From Thunnus maccoyii (lineage: Eukaryota > Chordata > Actinopteri > Scombriformes > Scombridae), in assembly GCF_910596095.1 (NCBI RefSeq), contig NC_056546.1, positions 25,696,425 through 25,760,424 of the forward strand: a DNA stretch of 64,000 nucleotides, read 5' to 3'. Made by a program: the position numbers and the translations under genes. Below the pieces are notes generated by a model. The model saw only the letters and a list, made by a program, of their open reading frames with translations, had not been told where the DNA came from and searched no databases. Of this stretch, positions 50,737-63,100 are shown piece by piece (within the stretch, counting starts at the first letter, position 1; each line of letters opens with the position of its first letter).

Positions 50737-50922
50737 TTTTCAGAGGGTATTTTCATTTTCACTCAATCTTTATCTCAGATTTGCCATGCAGCAGCGAGAT
50801 CGATAGGTGCGTCTCCAAATTGAGAGAGGTGCTGTGCGCATTTTACGCACGTGACACAGCCGCGATAACTTCATGAATCACTGAAATCTTTATACAGGGC
50901 GACAGGGTCAGTCAGGGTCTAA
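50737..50922. repeat. Duplicated ~180-bp module with CACGTG, copy 2
   Basis: Second copy of the module at 49752-49931, in direct orientation about 985 bases away. It keeps TTTTACGCACGTGACACAGC with a perfect CACGTG core and gains GAGAGGTGCTGTGCG. The 50.4-kb exon lies between the two copies. Confidence 0.7.
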
Positions 50923-51269
50923 ATCTGACTGACCTTAAACGCTTTTGTCGTTACACACAAATTCCTGTAAACAAAGACTATAATAAGAACCTGAAGATTA
51001 ATTTGAGATGTAGTTTTCTTGTATTGTGTTTTGGTGAGGCAGATATTCAAATTTTGAAAGTTTAGAGTGTATAAGGGCTTAGAACATTATGATGGAAGTA
51101 CATGATGAAAAATATGATACAACACGCTCAACTCACAATAATAAAGCAGGGTGCTGAATCCTTAAAGTAGTGAAAATGAATAAGAAAGGCCAGGACAGCA
51201 CACCTAGTTTACTTTTTTAAATTGCCACTTGGAAGTATATGATTGCCATTCATATGCTCAATTATGTCT

Positions 51270-52190
51270 CATAAGTTGTTGCAGCATTTTTTGGGTTGAT
51301 ACCATTTGTTACACAGATGTGGTGGAAATTTAACCATTTTTGACCACTTGAGAATTGATAAAATGGTCAAAAATCCCTCTAAAACACCACATTACGACAC
51401 CAAGACCTTGAGGAACACCATAGAAAGATTCATGCTGTGATTTGGTATCAAAAACTTTTGACATTTGGAGATTTCTGTAAACTGCATTTTTCAGCGATTG
51501 GATAGTGAGCACTTCATAGCCCCTTATTGTCAATATACCTAAGAAAGCCAGACATCTTCTCAAAGCCTTCAGTCTCTAGTTTGTAGTTGTAAAGTTTCAT
51601 GAGGCTGTGATTACCCTAAAGGTCACAATAGGTCATTTTATACAGAGCAGTCAAGTTTCAAAAAATGGTATCACTACAATGAAATTGCTACTATGGGGAC
51701 TAACATCATCACATATGAATACAATTAGACTCACTGAATCCATAATAGTCTCAGCTTTCCAGTCAGACCCAATTAGTGCAATTCCAAGACTGTTTAGGGA
51801 CCCCAGTATGCAGAAATATTCAAATATACAATTTTTAGAATAAGTGAAAATAACACATTTATACTGCATACAAAAAACTGCATGGTTTTTGCCCAAATCT
51901 GCATTGGTCTGTAAAGGGAAGACTCATGGGTACATATAGAATCCATTTTTATTCAGATATCTTGAGGTGAGAGGTCAAGGGACCCCTTTGGAAATGGCCA
52001 AGCCAGTTTTTCCCTCGCCAAAATTTAGCCTAACTTGCTTGGAGTGCTATTTATTCCCCTTCCCGACAAGCTAGCATGATATGGTTGGTACCAATGGATT
52101 CCTTAGGTCATCTATTTTCATGTGATACCAGTATCATCACTTCACTCTAGCCTTTTAAACTGAGCCTGCTACAGCCTCTGAAAGACAGTA
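51270..52190 (+). mobile_element. Long dispersed noncoding repeat (~0.9 kb)
   Basis: Contains in order CAGCATTTTTTGGGTTGATA, TGACCACTTGAGAATTGATA, GGTCAAAAATCCCTCTAAAA, TCATAGCCCCTTATTGTCAA, CATGAGGCTGTGATTACCCT and CCCGACAAGCTAGCATGATA. I recall this order from a dispersed percomorph repeat. No long frame is present. The ends are approximate. Confidence 0.5.
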
Positions 52191-55100
52191 ATGTCATCTG
52201 AGGACGCTGGCGTCCTAGTGGAGTTTAAGAGGACATACAACAGTGTATGTGAGAATGTAGAGGATATTCATGAAATCAGTCATCTAATAATCTAATAAAC
52301 GTCCTGTACCTCTGCTAGTGAGGTGTGGCCTACATAGATAGCATAAACACACCCACCCTGACAGCCACCATCAACAACATGGACTATCTTTGCTACTTGT
52401 GACTGCACCTGCATAACATAGGAGCATCCAGGTGAAACTGCAGTACTGCATGCAGCTATTCAGTGCAGTTGCAAGTATTTGAAAACTGACATTTTGTTGT
52501 TGTTTTGGCTCTGCAGCCCAGCACATTGGACTTAAAATGAAACAATGACTGAGATTAAAGCGCTGACTATCAACTTTCATTGTGTTGATGCCCATAGTGT
52601 GTGAGCTGTGCAGGGACTGCAGCCCTTTTTGTTACACAGTCTCTCAATTAAAGGACATTGTATGATTTTAAACACACAGCTAAAGCGACCAAATGTTTTT
52701 TATGACCCAGCAGTGGACTGTTGTTTTTCTCTCATTCTATTATTGCCATTAATATTTTTTTCCCTTTTTGTCTTGGCACTCACCTCTATTATTATAAGCA
52801 TTATTAATGTTGATTTGGCAATTATTGTTGTTGTTACTCCTTTTATTGTGATCGGTATCTCACTTCAATTCATTTTGTTTGGTATACTAAGCCAAGTATG
52901 ACGTGATCCTCTAATAGCTCCAAATCTGTGTGAGTCAACCACTGAAATATATCATCCTCCATCAACCATTTAGATGTTGGTGTAAATGGGATCTTCTCTA
53001 TTATGCACACTTTAAAGAAATATTTATGCTGATAATCTGTGAAAGATGTGAAGTGTATCTCCTCATCTTGATCTTGTTACGGTCAGCAGTGATTGCACAA
53101 TAGAAACATTTCCTCTAAAACTACACTCAATTACAGCAAATCCAGCACTCAACAAGCAGTACATAACATCATGCGCTGTATCATGTGTTTCAGGGTTACT
53201 AAATAATACATCAGTCCATCCCCTTCTCCCATCAGCCAGACATGTTGTCGTTCGCTTGTAATCAGCTGCAGATCATGTGATGACGGTTGTGTGTGTGTGT
53301 GTTTGTGGTTGGAGGTGTCTAGTGACACTTTGGCATGACCGACATGTCTGACATGCCCCACATTCCCCTGCAGACGTCTACATGAAGTCTCTGTCTCTGT
53401 CTGTCACGCACACACACACAGACACACGATCCAAAAAATGATTATCAAACTCCTTAGGCTGAACACGGATGGTGAGTTATTATTTGTAATTACATCCAAG
53501 CATACACACACACTTACTGTAACACATGCAAAGCAATAAAACAGTAAATTGTTTTTAAGGAATGCTCTCATTTTACTTCTGCTCACCACACACACACACA
53601 CATACACACACACACACACAGTGTTCACAGCCCCAGTGTTGAACAAACTGGGGGCAGACAGGCGTGTGAGTGATGGTCCTCAGCTGCTGGCAGTTCCAGA
53701 GGATGAAGCCTAGCCTTCACTAAAAATATGGCCTGTAATTTAACCAAACCCTCCCAGGGAGTCCACACCGGCTACACACTCTAATTTAGGAGCTCATCTG
53801 AGCTCTTTGTGATTGCACTGCGTCACTCTCTCCCGTCTACCGCCTCATCCTCAGTTTGCACGTCCAGACTGTGATTGATGTTGGTCAGTGACAAGGAGGA
53901 AGTGTGTGTGTGTGTGTATGCGCGCGTGTTTGTGTGGGTGTCTGCGTGTGTGCTCATACTATACAATCTAGAAGATAGTATCTGGAAACTGGATAGGAGA
54001 CATGGGAGTCAGGAGCTCTTACATTTGTTTGCCTTTCCCAGAATAGAACAGCAAACTGCTTGCTGGCCAGACTGCAGTCCTCTGTAAATAGACTGATGTA
54101 AAACTATACTATTGAATATGTTTATTTTGATTCATATTCATTCAGAGTGCATAAAATACATATAAACACAATTTCATATTCATTCAAATGTCGTTGTCTC
54201 TATTGAGAATACACAAAGTGAAGAGAAATGTCTTGTGTTTACATGTTTTGTTTACAGGTGAATATGCTGAGATGCAGAATGCTGCAAACCAATATATTCT
54301 ATTGAAGCTGCCACCTTTAAAGTTAGCTCCATACAGAAATAGATAGTTGATATTAAATGTCATCCACATGGGAAATAAGGTCAGCAGCTCACTAATGAAT
54401 TCCTGGGCAGCAAAGTCTTTTGGTACCCTCCAGCACTAACCCACACTGCAGAAACCTAATACATAAACCATATACGCTGCACGAACACAACATGTGCCCT
54501 TCACAAAATGTCATTTAAAATAATACAAGATTTACATGGATAAATCCCTTCAGTAATATGATAGTAATGTTGTCATCATGCTGTGGCATAAGAGATTGAA
54601 AAAAACATATGGACCATAGATACAAAATTCAAAAAGCTCAATAAAATACAAAATTCTGCTTCATAAAAGGCTCCTCACTGTGAAGCAGAATTTAACCAAA
54701 GGTAAATGATCCCTATGGGCAAAGTTATGTTCAGGTACACTAACACTAGCCACACAAAGGTTTAATAGTCTCCTTGAAAGAAATAGGTTGCGCTTATTAT
54801 GTGATTTAGGTGAGACTGAAGAATAAGTCTATTTCATGCTTTATCACTCATTATATGATGATGTAAGGATGACACTTTTCAATCAAATGGCCTTCATTTC
54901 TGATTAGTTCTTTTGGTTGGATGATTATAAGAGTTTACAACCATAGTGGTTCTGTAAATCTGTAATCCTCACTGTAAAGAAAACCATATAGTTAGATAGT
55001 TGCACCAAAGTATTGGACACAATGAAATTTGACCCAGTGATGGCACTATAGATGAAAAATTAGGAGATCATCAAAGTTAACAAAGACCATGAATGTCTTC

Positions 55101-56364
55101 AGCAAATTATGTGATAATCCATCCAGCAGTTGACCAGAAATTTAACCCTGAATGACAAATGTCAACCTGTTGGTGGCACCAGTCAGTAGATTTCAAAAGT
55201 CTGAAGATTTCATCCTCTGGGGACCATGAATGTGTTTACCAAAATGTATGTATATGTTGAGATATTTCACTCAAAACAAAAATGAATAAACTACAGGTGA
55301 AATCACTGGATATGTGAAAACTTTGACCTATTGGTGGCATTAGATGAAGAGTCAGGGGATCACCAAAGTCATTAGGGTTCATCCTTTTAGTACCATGAAT
55401 ATCTCTACCAAATTTCTTGGCAAATAATCCATCTGATAGTTGTTGAGACATTTGACCAAAAACTTTGACATACAGGTGATGCTAGATGAAGGGGTGGGTT
55501 GGGTCACTAGTAGGGTTCATCCTCTGGGGACCATGAATGTCTGTACAACATCTGTCTGTAGGCTGGGTACATTCATAGACTGTAAATCCCTTTAGGAATA
55601 TAACATATCAGTACAGTGAAATCTCATTTAGTGCAATAATGTCATGAAACCCCCAAAAATAGTAAAACAAACACACAGTCCATGTAGGCAAAAATGTAGA
55701 AAAGACCAAATGCAAACACACTTAATTTGTGTGATAAAGTTTATCCACCTTTTAAATCCTAATATCCTCTTTTTATTTTACCTCAAGTAACTCCACAGAT
55801 ATTTTTCCATCCTGTTTGAAAACAAACAGACTCTGTGTCTGGTTGGTCAAGCACTTCAGCAACATTATGTCACACTGAGTGAAATATTCAGATCCTAGAT
55901 ACATTTTTTATGGTTACATGACCACATCAGACAAAATCTGACAAAATCTGTCTTATCATTTTAAAGACTCATCCTATTAATATTAATACCCATGTGGAAT
56001 TAATAACTTTCGGATCTTGACTAGAATTTAAGATAAAGTGGGCTTGCATGACATCTTTTCACACAGCATAAGTGTAGATATGATTAGTGATGGACATGGC
56101 AAATGGTATCAGTGGTTAAACATGTCGTCATATGTGTCAGAGTGAGTAGGATGAGCAATTAAAATGGAAGTATAGATACATACCTGCTCTTAAACCAGTG
56201 GTGGTTTATGTTGTGATGAGAACTGCCTGGGGTTATAGCTTACCTTTTATATTAAACAACATACTACTAGCTGTGGGAATGCTTGAGTGATATCGCAGTG
56301 ATTGATGTTTGGAGTCTTTACATCATCCCTTTAGATCCCAGGATGCTGAGTTGTATCATTTCAG
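52191..56364. other. Spacer with microsatellites and a repeat
   Basis: Holds CA/GT microsatellites near 53290, 53410, 53590 and 53905, and a second copy of the fish repeat seen at 30 kb (about 54990-55560, with three iterations of GGGGACCATGAATGT-like phrases). I see no supported gene. Confidence 0.5.
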
Positions 56365-56457
56365 ATGAAAGCCCCCCCTGTTGCTGGCCTGCCCAGCCCA
56401 GTACAGGGAGCAGTGTTTCCAATGCAACACCTTCAGTGGGAGTACTACATGTATGAG
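56365..56457 (+). CDS. Candidate internal coding exon, unidentified
   Basis: An acceptor (TTGTATCATTTCAG) is followed by 31 open codons and a donor (GAG|GTAATT); both junctions are phase 0. The peptide begins MKAPPVAGLPSPVQGAVF and ends HLQWEYYMYE, a protein-like composition. No companion exon was recognised, and the frame continues past the donor to a stop at 56598. It may belong to an unseen + strand gene or be chance. Confidence 0.28.
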
Positions 56458-58532
56458 GTAATTGTTGTTTGGTCATGTGAGCTGCTGCAGCAGCTGTCAA
56501 ATGTGATGATAGCAGGAGAATCCTCGGCCCCGCCCCCTGCAGCTGATTGGACAGCACACAGCCGTCTAGGGATCATCAACCAAGAGATCAGCCTATAGCA
56601 GGACACTGTAGGAGATGAGTTTAAGCCAGAAAGAGAAGGAAAGTGTGAAAAATTAGAACCAAAATATAAGTATTGCCACCATATTGAAATTATACAATAA
56701 ACTGCTATTTTAATAAATATATAAATTCACATATATTGTATGAGTTTTAATTGCATTTTTCTCAGCTATTCTTCTTCTCTAATGCTTGATTTTTACTTTT
56801 ATTTTACTCATGTTACTCATGTTTTTATAGCTTTTCAAAGACCATGATGTGAAGAAGTCCAGTTTCCTGTCTGCTGTGGTTCCAAAGAGCTGATTATCAT
56901 GTAGCTGGTGTTTCAGGGAAATGTGTTACATGATACAAGTTGTCATTGATACACAATATCTTGTTGATTCTGCTGACAGATAACTGCATGAAGATAGTGA
57001 CTGAGTCATGATCAGAAAATGCATTAACATTAACATTAACATGTGCCAACACCGTGATTCAGACTAAACATGCCAGCAATTTATGACCACATGTCTGGTT
57101 TAAACAAACCAAAACTGTGTGTGATATGTAAGATATGTTTTACATCTTTAAAAGAAATGGGTAGTGAGTGAGTATCAGTAATACTATAACAGGTGACATG
57201 TTTTTTGCAGTTATTAAAGCATTTAGATTTTAACTGATAATAAAAGGAGAAATTTGGAGGATCCCATACTTGAATATTGAGGACCTATGAACAAATGTGT
57301 ATTAAGAAGCAGAACTGTAATCGAAGATTTCATCCTTGCAAAATGTAATAATTTGTTTGGGATCCCCTGGAGCTTTCTTTGGGCCCCTGGAGTTCCCCTC
57401 ACTTAAGGAACATTTGGCCAAGAGAGCAGACAGAGAAGCAGAGACAGGAAAATAATATGCATGTGTGCTCATTCCTTTCTATTTGTAGAGAGAGACTTGC
57501 TTCATTAAGATGGTTACGAGTACACTAACTCAAGGAGACAGCCCACACCTGGCCGATTGCACCACGGAGGTCAAATCTCTGTATCTCCCCTCCTTCTTCC
57601 ACAAACACATATCTCCTCCCGTGGTGTCTCCATCTGCAGCTCCCTGGTCCCATCTCACATATCCCATCCATCCTAAACACATAGAGTAACACGCACACAC
57701 AGATACAGTTGCACAGTGAGGAAAGATCACCTATTCATCTCCTCAACCACAAAGTCATGTGTACCCTAAATGTTTATGACTTAAGAGTCAGACTCAAGTT
57801 ACAACATTGTAAACAAACGGGTGGTGTATATTGCATGTTACGCTGGAATCTATGGATAGGACAAATGCATGTCTAACTAAAGTGAAGGAATTTTGAGTGT
57901 CAGCTTATCTTTGGGCATATTTTTAATATGACACCCTCATAATGTTTCATAATGTTAATGTATCCATAGGCTATTGGGTTTGGTGTGTGTGGTAGTCCTA
58001 CTCACTGGAAAGTTTCTGACCTTTCAGAATGCTGTTAAGTTTCCTCAGTTATCACCTATAACTGTTAGTGTCCTCCTAATATTTCAACTAGCCTCTGCAG
58101 GGTCTAACAGTATTCCTATGCTTGTATAATATTGATCACCCTAATACTGATGTGATTTTTGACATGAAAAGTCTTTGGTCTACACATCCCCAGCAGGCGG
58201 AGTGTACTTTATCCAGAGCCCCTTGGTTTCAAACCGAAGCTCCGCCTCTCCAGCAAGCGCACCCACCTTGTCCACCAGCAGCACAGTGCGCCAGGGAGCG
58301 AGCGCACAGGCGTGGGGCACACCGGGGAGCACACACGACTGACCAGGCAGCAGCTTGAGCACCGACGGCGGAAGGTCTCGGAGAGAAGAAGGTCGTTTCT
58401 TGGCTAAGAGAAACCGCATTAACAGCTCCCAGAGGTGGAGTGTTCTGTTAATTGTGTCAGCAGTGGAAAGAAAACTCCTTCACGACCAAATTTGGGAGTA
58501 CCGTAACCGGTGGTGGGGAGGAGGGGGAAAAG

Positions 58533-58613
58533 ATGCAGTTCCAGTCCGACTCGGTGAGCCGCGCAGTCCGCCTCCGACGCTGGTGATGCCCGCCGTGCGG
58601 GGATCACCACCGC

Positions 58614-58648
<35 letters not shown>

Positions 58649-58744
58649 GGGAAGAGGAGGAGGTCGGGAAAACAGGGCGTCGGGCCGATGATGATGATGG
58701 TAAGGTCGGGATCATGGCTAACGGAACCGGTACTATCATGTTAA
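58533..58744 (+). promoter_or_regulatory. Two overlapping upstream ORFs in the rhoq leader
   Basis: uORF1 runs from ATG 58533 to TGA 58586 (17 codons). uORF2 starts at ATG 58586, sharing the A of that TGA (TGATG), encodes a serine run from the CAG tract and a MMMM stretch, and stops at 58744. uORF2 passes over the rhoq ATG at 58714 in another frame, so ribosomes that translate it would miss the rhoq start. A strong donor-like ATG|GTAAGG lies at about 58699, upstream of the rhoq ATG. Confidence 0.5.
58615..58647 (+). repeat. (CAG)11 tract in the rhoq leader
   Basis: Eleven uninterrupted CAG triplets end 67 bases before the rhoq ATG. In the rhoq frame they would read as glutamines, open from the TGA at 58555-58557 to the ATG, but no AUG precedes them in that frame. 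Confidence 0.9.
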
Positions 58745-59290
58745 AATGCGTCGTGGTTGGAGACGGTGCAGTGGGCAAAACGTGTCTTCTGATGAGCTAT
58801 GCCAATGACGCCTTTCCCGAGGAGTATGTGCCCACAGTCTTTGATCATTATGCAGGTAGGAATACAATTCTTCTAATATTCTCTCTATCATGAGCGTCTA
58901 ATAATAACAACATGACATGCTGAACTGCTGCTGTGCTGTGTTTTGTGATGGTTTCACAGAATAAAACCTAATAAGAGAGGAGATAATGTATAGAATAATG
59001 CTTGAGTTGAATTCCCTGTTTCCTCTGCCACTCTTTCTCTAACTGCATTGGCTTGCATCTGTTGCTATAATCAAAACCACTTGTTTGCCTTCTTCATAGC
59101 AGAGAGGGGTTGGGGACCTTGAGCCCCCCTCCCCTCCCTCCCTCCCTCCCTCCTTCCCTTTCTGCTCCCCCTCCCCACCCTCACCCCTCTCTCCTTCCTC
59201 CTCTCAACTGCTCTTTGTCATTTCCTTGCAGTGAGTGTCAACGTCGGGGGGAAGCAGTACTTGTTGGGACTGTACGACACAGCTGGTCAG
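58714..59290 (+). CDS. rhoq: Rho GTPase RhoQ/TC10, first two coding exons (truncated by window end)
   Basis: Exons 58714-58855 and 59232-59290 (phase 1) give the first 67 residues of a Cdc42-like small GTPase that in mammals acts at the plasma membrane in actin and insulin-stimulated vesicle traffic. Visible motifs: P-loop GDGAVGKTC (16-24), effector/switch [10 protein letters not shown] with Thr41, and switch II start DTAGQ (63-67). The N-terminus [12 protein letters not shown] matches RHOQ (human MAHGPGALMLKC) rather than RHOJ, whose N-terminus is longer and Cys-rich. About 140 further residues, including the C-terminal CAAX box, should lie beyond 64000. I searched by eye for the next exon (EDYDRLRPLSYP) in the remaining 4.7 kb and did not find it, so intron 2 exceeds 4.7 kb. 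This start is the first AUG in this frame after an upstream stop. Confidence 0.92.
59110..59220 (+). repeat. Polypyrimidine CCCTCC tract before rhoq exon 2
   Basis: About 100 bases of C/T-rich sequence, including (CCTC)n, directly upstream of the exon 2 acceptor. It may act as an extended polypyrimidine tract. The 105-aa frame through it is an artefact. Confidence 0.8.
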
Positions 59291-60787
59291 GTACAGTTTA
59301 TTTTTTACTCTGGCCAGGTGCCAAGCATGTCAAGGACACATACACACACACACACATGCATACACACTCTCTCTGTCTCTCACTCTATCTCTATCTCGGT
59401 CTCTCCATGTGCTCCTGGGACCAATAACTATCCGACGGTGCCTCCAACACGCCCACAGGCTTCATATTCAGGCCAAACACTAAGCTGCAACAGGTGATGG
59501 TTTTCGCACATGGGTTTACTGCCAGAGTCTGGTGTGCCATGGACAGTGATGGTAGTGAGGGGGTTTCAATAGTTCTATTATGTGGAGAACAGGGCTCCTA
59601 TGTCCAGTAGTGATGTCACAGGTTTGTTAATAGGGCTGCCTAATGCCTGGGCTTTTTCTTTACAATGTGCCATTCAGTGGGCAAGAGTTAAAACTCTACT
59701 GAAAATGTGATGGCCTACACATACACACACAATAATGTTTCCACTCAGCAGAAGAGCCAGTGTACACACACACACACAGACAGAGGAAACACACACAACA
59801 GACACAAGCTCATTGAGGGTGGCAGTACAGAGTACAGAGTATTGGAAAGGCCCTGTATCATTTGCTACCAGTAGATCCACTTTTATGGACTAAAGTTGTC
59901 CAGCTGGGTGAAAATAATACGGTTTTCTCTGGGTTTGACCATTGTTGGAAACATTTGGGATAATGTAAGTACACAACTAAACAGAATATATAACACAGGT
60001 CTAGTCGTTTTTAGACATTATAATACAAGAGAGTTAGATACCTTTCAGTGGCATGACTGACGTTAAAAGCAATAGGCGAGCAAGACAAACAAGTTCTAAA
60101 ACAGCACTCCACGTCAATATAATCAGTGTGATACAATCAGCGTGCAAAGTAGCTCACAATAACAAAAAGCCATGTGTCTATTTAGTTTGCTGAAAACAAG
60201 CAGTAAACCATTTGGACTTAAGTTGGCAAACCAGCAAATTTGTGGCCTCATTACCTGTCCTGCCTACTCCTCATATGACTGACAAACACGACACAAACAA
60301 GCAGTGAGTGACAGTTTAGCTTTCGCTTCATTGACGTAGGCTCCACTCAGCTGGATGCAAGGCACCTTACATCAATAAGGTGAGAAGCAACTTGCTATGA
60401 GGAAAAAAAAAACAGTAAGAAAGTAGTCAGCTGGAAATGTTTTAATCTGGCCATCTGTGGACAGCCAGCGTGTATGAACTCTGTGTATGAAATATTAGGC
60501 AGTTAGAATAGAACTGAACAATTAATTAATCAACAATAAAAAAACAGAAAAAGACAAAATTTTACTGCTTCTAGGCTTACAATGGGTTTTCTTAGTTATT
60601 TATGATTGCAAACTAAATATGTTTGGGAACTGGACTGTTGCTCGGACAAAATAAGCTGTTTAAATATGTCAACTTGTGGCCTAGGAAACTGTGACGGGCA
60701 TTTCTCACTATTTCCTGACATTTTGTAGACCAACTGAGTAACTGATTAGTGAGTTTCAGAGTTGTTTTGATTTTAAGAGCAAGAAGG

Positions 60788-61030
60788 TTAAAGGTAGTCT
60801 GTGGACTTTTTGACCACTAGGAGTGCTGTGGAGTCATGTTTTTACAAATGGGCCCCTATTTTGTTTGTATGCGCAAAAAATGTAGCAACGTGCCAACAAA
60901 GGCAGTGAAGAACTGCAGGCTAGCACGTTTTTTAGACTGTAAGAGTATATACAATGCATTTTGCTAACACTGAATGTAAACATAACTTTTTTTTTTTTGT
61001 TTACAAGACAACTCCACAGAGCACCTTTAA
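60788..61030. mobile_element. TTAA-ended miniature element in rhoq intron 2
   Basis: The left end TTAAAGGTAGTCTGTGGA pairs with the reverse complement of the right end TCCACAGAGCACCTTTAA. Both edges finish in TTAA, the target site used by piggyBac-type transposases. About 243 bp, AT-rich, no ORF. Confidence 0.7.
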
Positions 61031-61529
61031 GTTTGGACTCCCGTCAGCTACACTGCAAGACTTGTCAAAAGTGATGCACTTATTCTCTGCGCCAAGACCT
61101 TTAGCCTCCTGTCTTTCCAACAACCTAAAAATGAACACATGTTAAATGTTGAGTAGTTAACACTTTCCTCAGGACCACATTTAACCGTGTGAAGTCAGAA
61201 TCTCTCACAATCAGACATTTGATCTGTTCATCGGAAAGACAAAAACTAAACGCCGAAAGGTCAGCTGGGGAATATTCAGCCGTTTCTCTGTTCTGTTCAT
61301 TCATGAATGCTAAATGCTCGAGTCTATGAATAGCAAATCACAGCCGCCCTCCCTCCGCCTTTCCACCCAAACAGCTACCTGTGGCTGTGTTATATATTTT
61401 TGTCTTGAGAAAACAGATGGTAGAAGTGTTACTACTCGGTTGTAAAAAGAGGAACACAACCTTATTGTCTATTCTGGCGTGTTTGATTGGATGTGTGTCA
61501 GAGGCGGGTTTGTTTTTAGCTGATTCAGA

Positions 61530-62260
61530 GTGTCTCTGAAATGGAGAAGTTCTCCCAGATGTCGGCCGCGGGTGCCGCCGGCCGCTGAGAGTAGAGTTAC
61601 TGCGCTTCAAAATGCGGCCCCTCCACCCCCGGCTCGGCTGACCTCTTTATGTGGAGCACAAGGCCAGCTGGTAATGTTTATAGCTTCAGCATCTGATCAA
61701 AGACTTGCGCCCCAAAGAGAGAGGGGGAGAGAGAGTGAGAGGAAGACAGAAAGAGGAAGAGAGAGAGACAGATGGGGGGAGGCAAATAGAGTGAGGAAGG
61801 AGGATGGGGGTGGGGGGGGGGCAGTGGAATTACCCAGAAAGTGGATAAATTCAGTCGTCTCAGTTTCATTTTCCTTTCCCTTTCGTTCTCCGTCGTTCAG
61901 CTTCAATTCACAACTCGCCCTTCATTATCTCCACCTCTGGCCTGCGCTACACATGTTCGATTGGCGTCAAGCTCCCTGTAATATTTATATTCTTGGCATG
62001 GCTGGAGCTCCCACAATGCTTTGCTGTTCCACAAGGATATCAGCAGCTTTACAGATACACGCCGCCGTCGTGCCCTCATCGGATACGACTCCACGCTGTC
62101 ACGTCCGTGTTACATGTCAGGGCCATATAATCACAGCTCGGCATTGAGCTGAGCGCCACTGTGCTTTGTCTGCTGTTGATACAGCTTCCCTGCCTGCTAT
62201 TGTCTGCGCGCTGCCACGTCGCTCCCCGAGGCGCTGCCTATTGAATTATTCCATATGGAA
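61530..62260 (+). other. GC-rich, CpG-bearing stretch in rhoq intron 2
   Basis: Local rise in CG dinucleotides (GTCGGCCGCGGGTGCCGCCG near 61560; CTGCCACGTCGCTCCCCGAG near 62210), separated by a GA-rich tract and a G run (61710-61820). No exon is supported; a 205-aa forward frame lacks protein-like content. It could be an alternative promoter or a conserved enhancer. Confidence 0.3.
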
Positions 62261-63100
62261 GGTCTGCAAAGTCTGTTTTGCTGAATGTGACGAGGGAACA
62301 GAGGGGAAAGTCTTTACTTATTCATTCATTCTTCTGCTGCTGCTGCTGCACTCAAGAAAACGTAGCATCTCTGCCTGAGGAGGAGCAAAAGGAAGCAGGA
62401 AGTGGATGCTAAGTGCTGTGGTACCCATGGAGATGCTTGAGGGAGGAACTGATGAGTTGGGACCCAGCGGGATCTGTGTCCCACTGCCCTATTAACCCCC
62501 ACTTTGTTGTCGGACTGTTCCTCATTTGCTCACCCCCTTCAAATACCCTCACACTCAACTGCACATCCTGTAACCCCTTTTACCACTTGACTTCACCCAT
62601 TACCCCCTCTCTCCTCAGTGCTTGGTGTAGTCTGGTGACTATTCTCTTTTTTGACTCATCAGACCAATGTGGCCCAGTGACCCTTAGCAGTCCCAGCAGA
62701 GCGGCAGGTGGGGATGGGGGTGTGTGTTGGAGGGGGGAGACTGGAAACGGTTTTACCCAGCTGGGGGCCTGTCACCACTCAGCTGCTCACACACAGAGAA
62801 ACAGAAATACCAGACATGGCTCAGGTCCCACTTTCAGCTTGAGTTCATACTTTGGAATCGCCCAAATATCTGTTGCCATGTATGGTGAGAACATCCTGGT
62901 GAACTCCTTTAGAGCAATGCTTATTTCTATTATTGAATAGTCTGTCCATATTTTTGTCATAAATCCATCTTTTTGTCTATAAAATGAGCATTGCAATTTC
63001 TGAGAACCCTTGATGACTTCACATTGCTTGCTTTGTCTGTGCAACAGTCCAAACCTGAAGCTATTCAATCAACAGTGATATTACAGATAACAGAAAAGAG

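Noticed and set aside
52608-52901. 97-aa hydrophobic forward ORF resembling membrane helices
   Set aside because: The hydrophobicity comes from T-rich DNA (ATT/GTT repeats); no splice sites, start context or family signature.
58355-58744. 129-aa ORF covering the rhoq leader
   Set aside because: It opens with TTG rather than ATG; only the part from ATG 58586 was kept, as a uORF.
61530-62147. 205-aa forward ORF in rhoq intron 2
   Set aside because: It crosses a GA tract, a G run and unrelated sequence, shows no domain-like composition, and lacks splice or conservation support.
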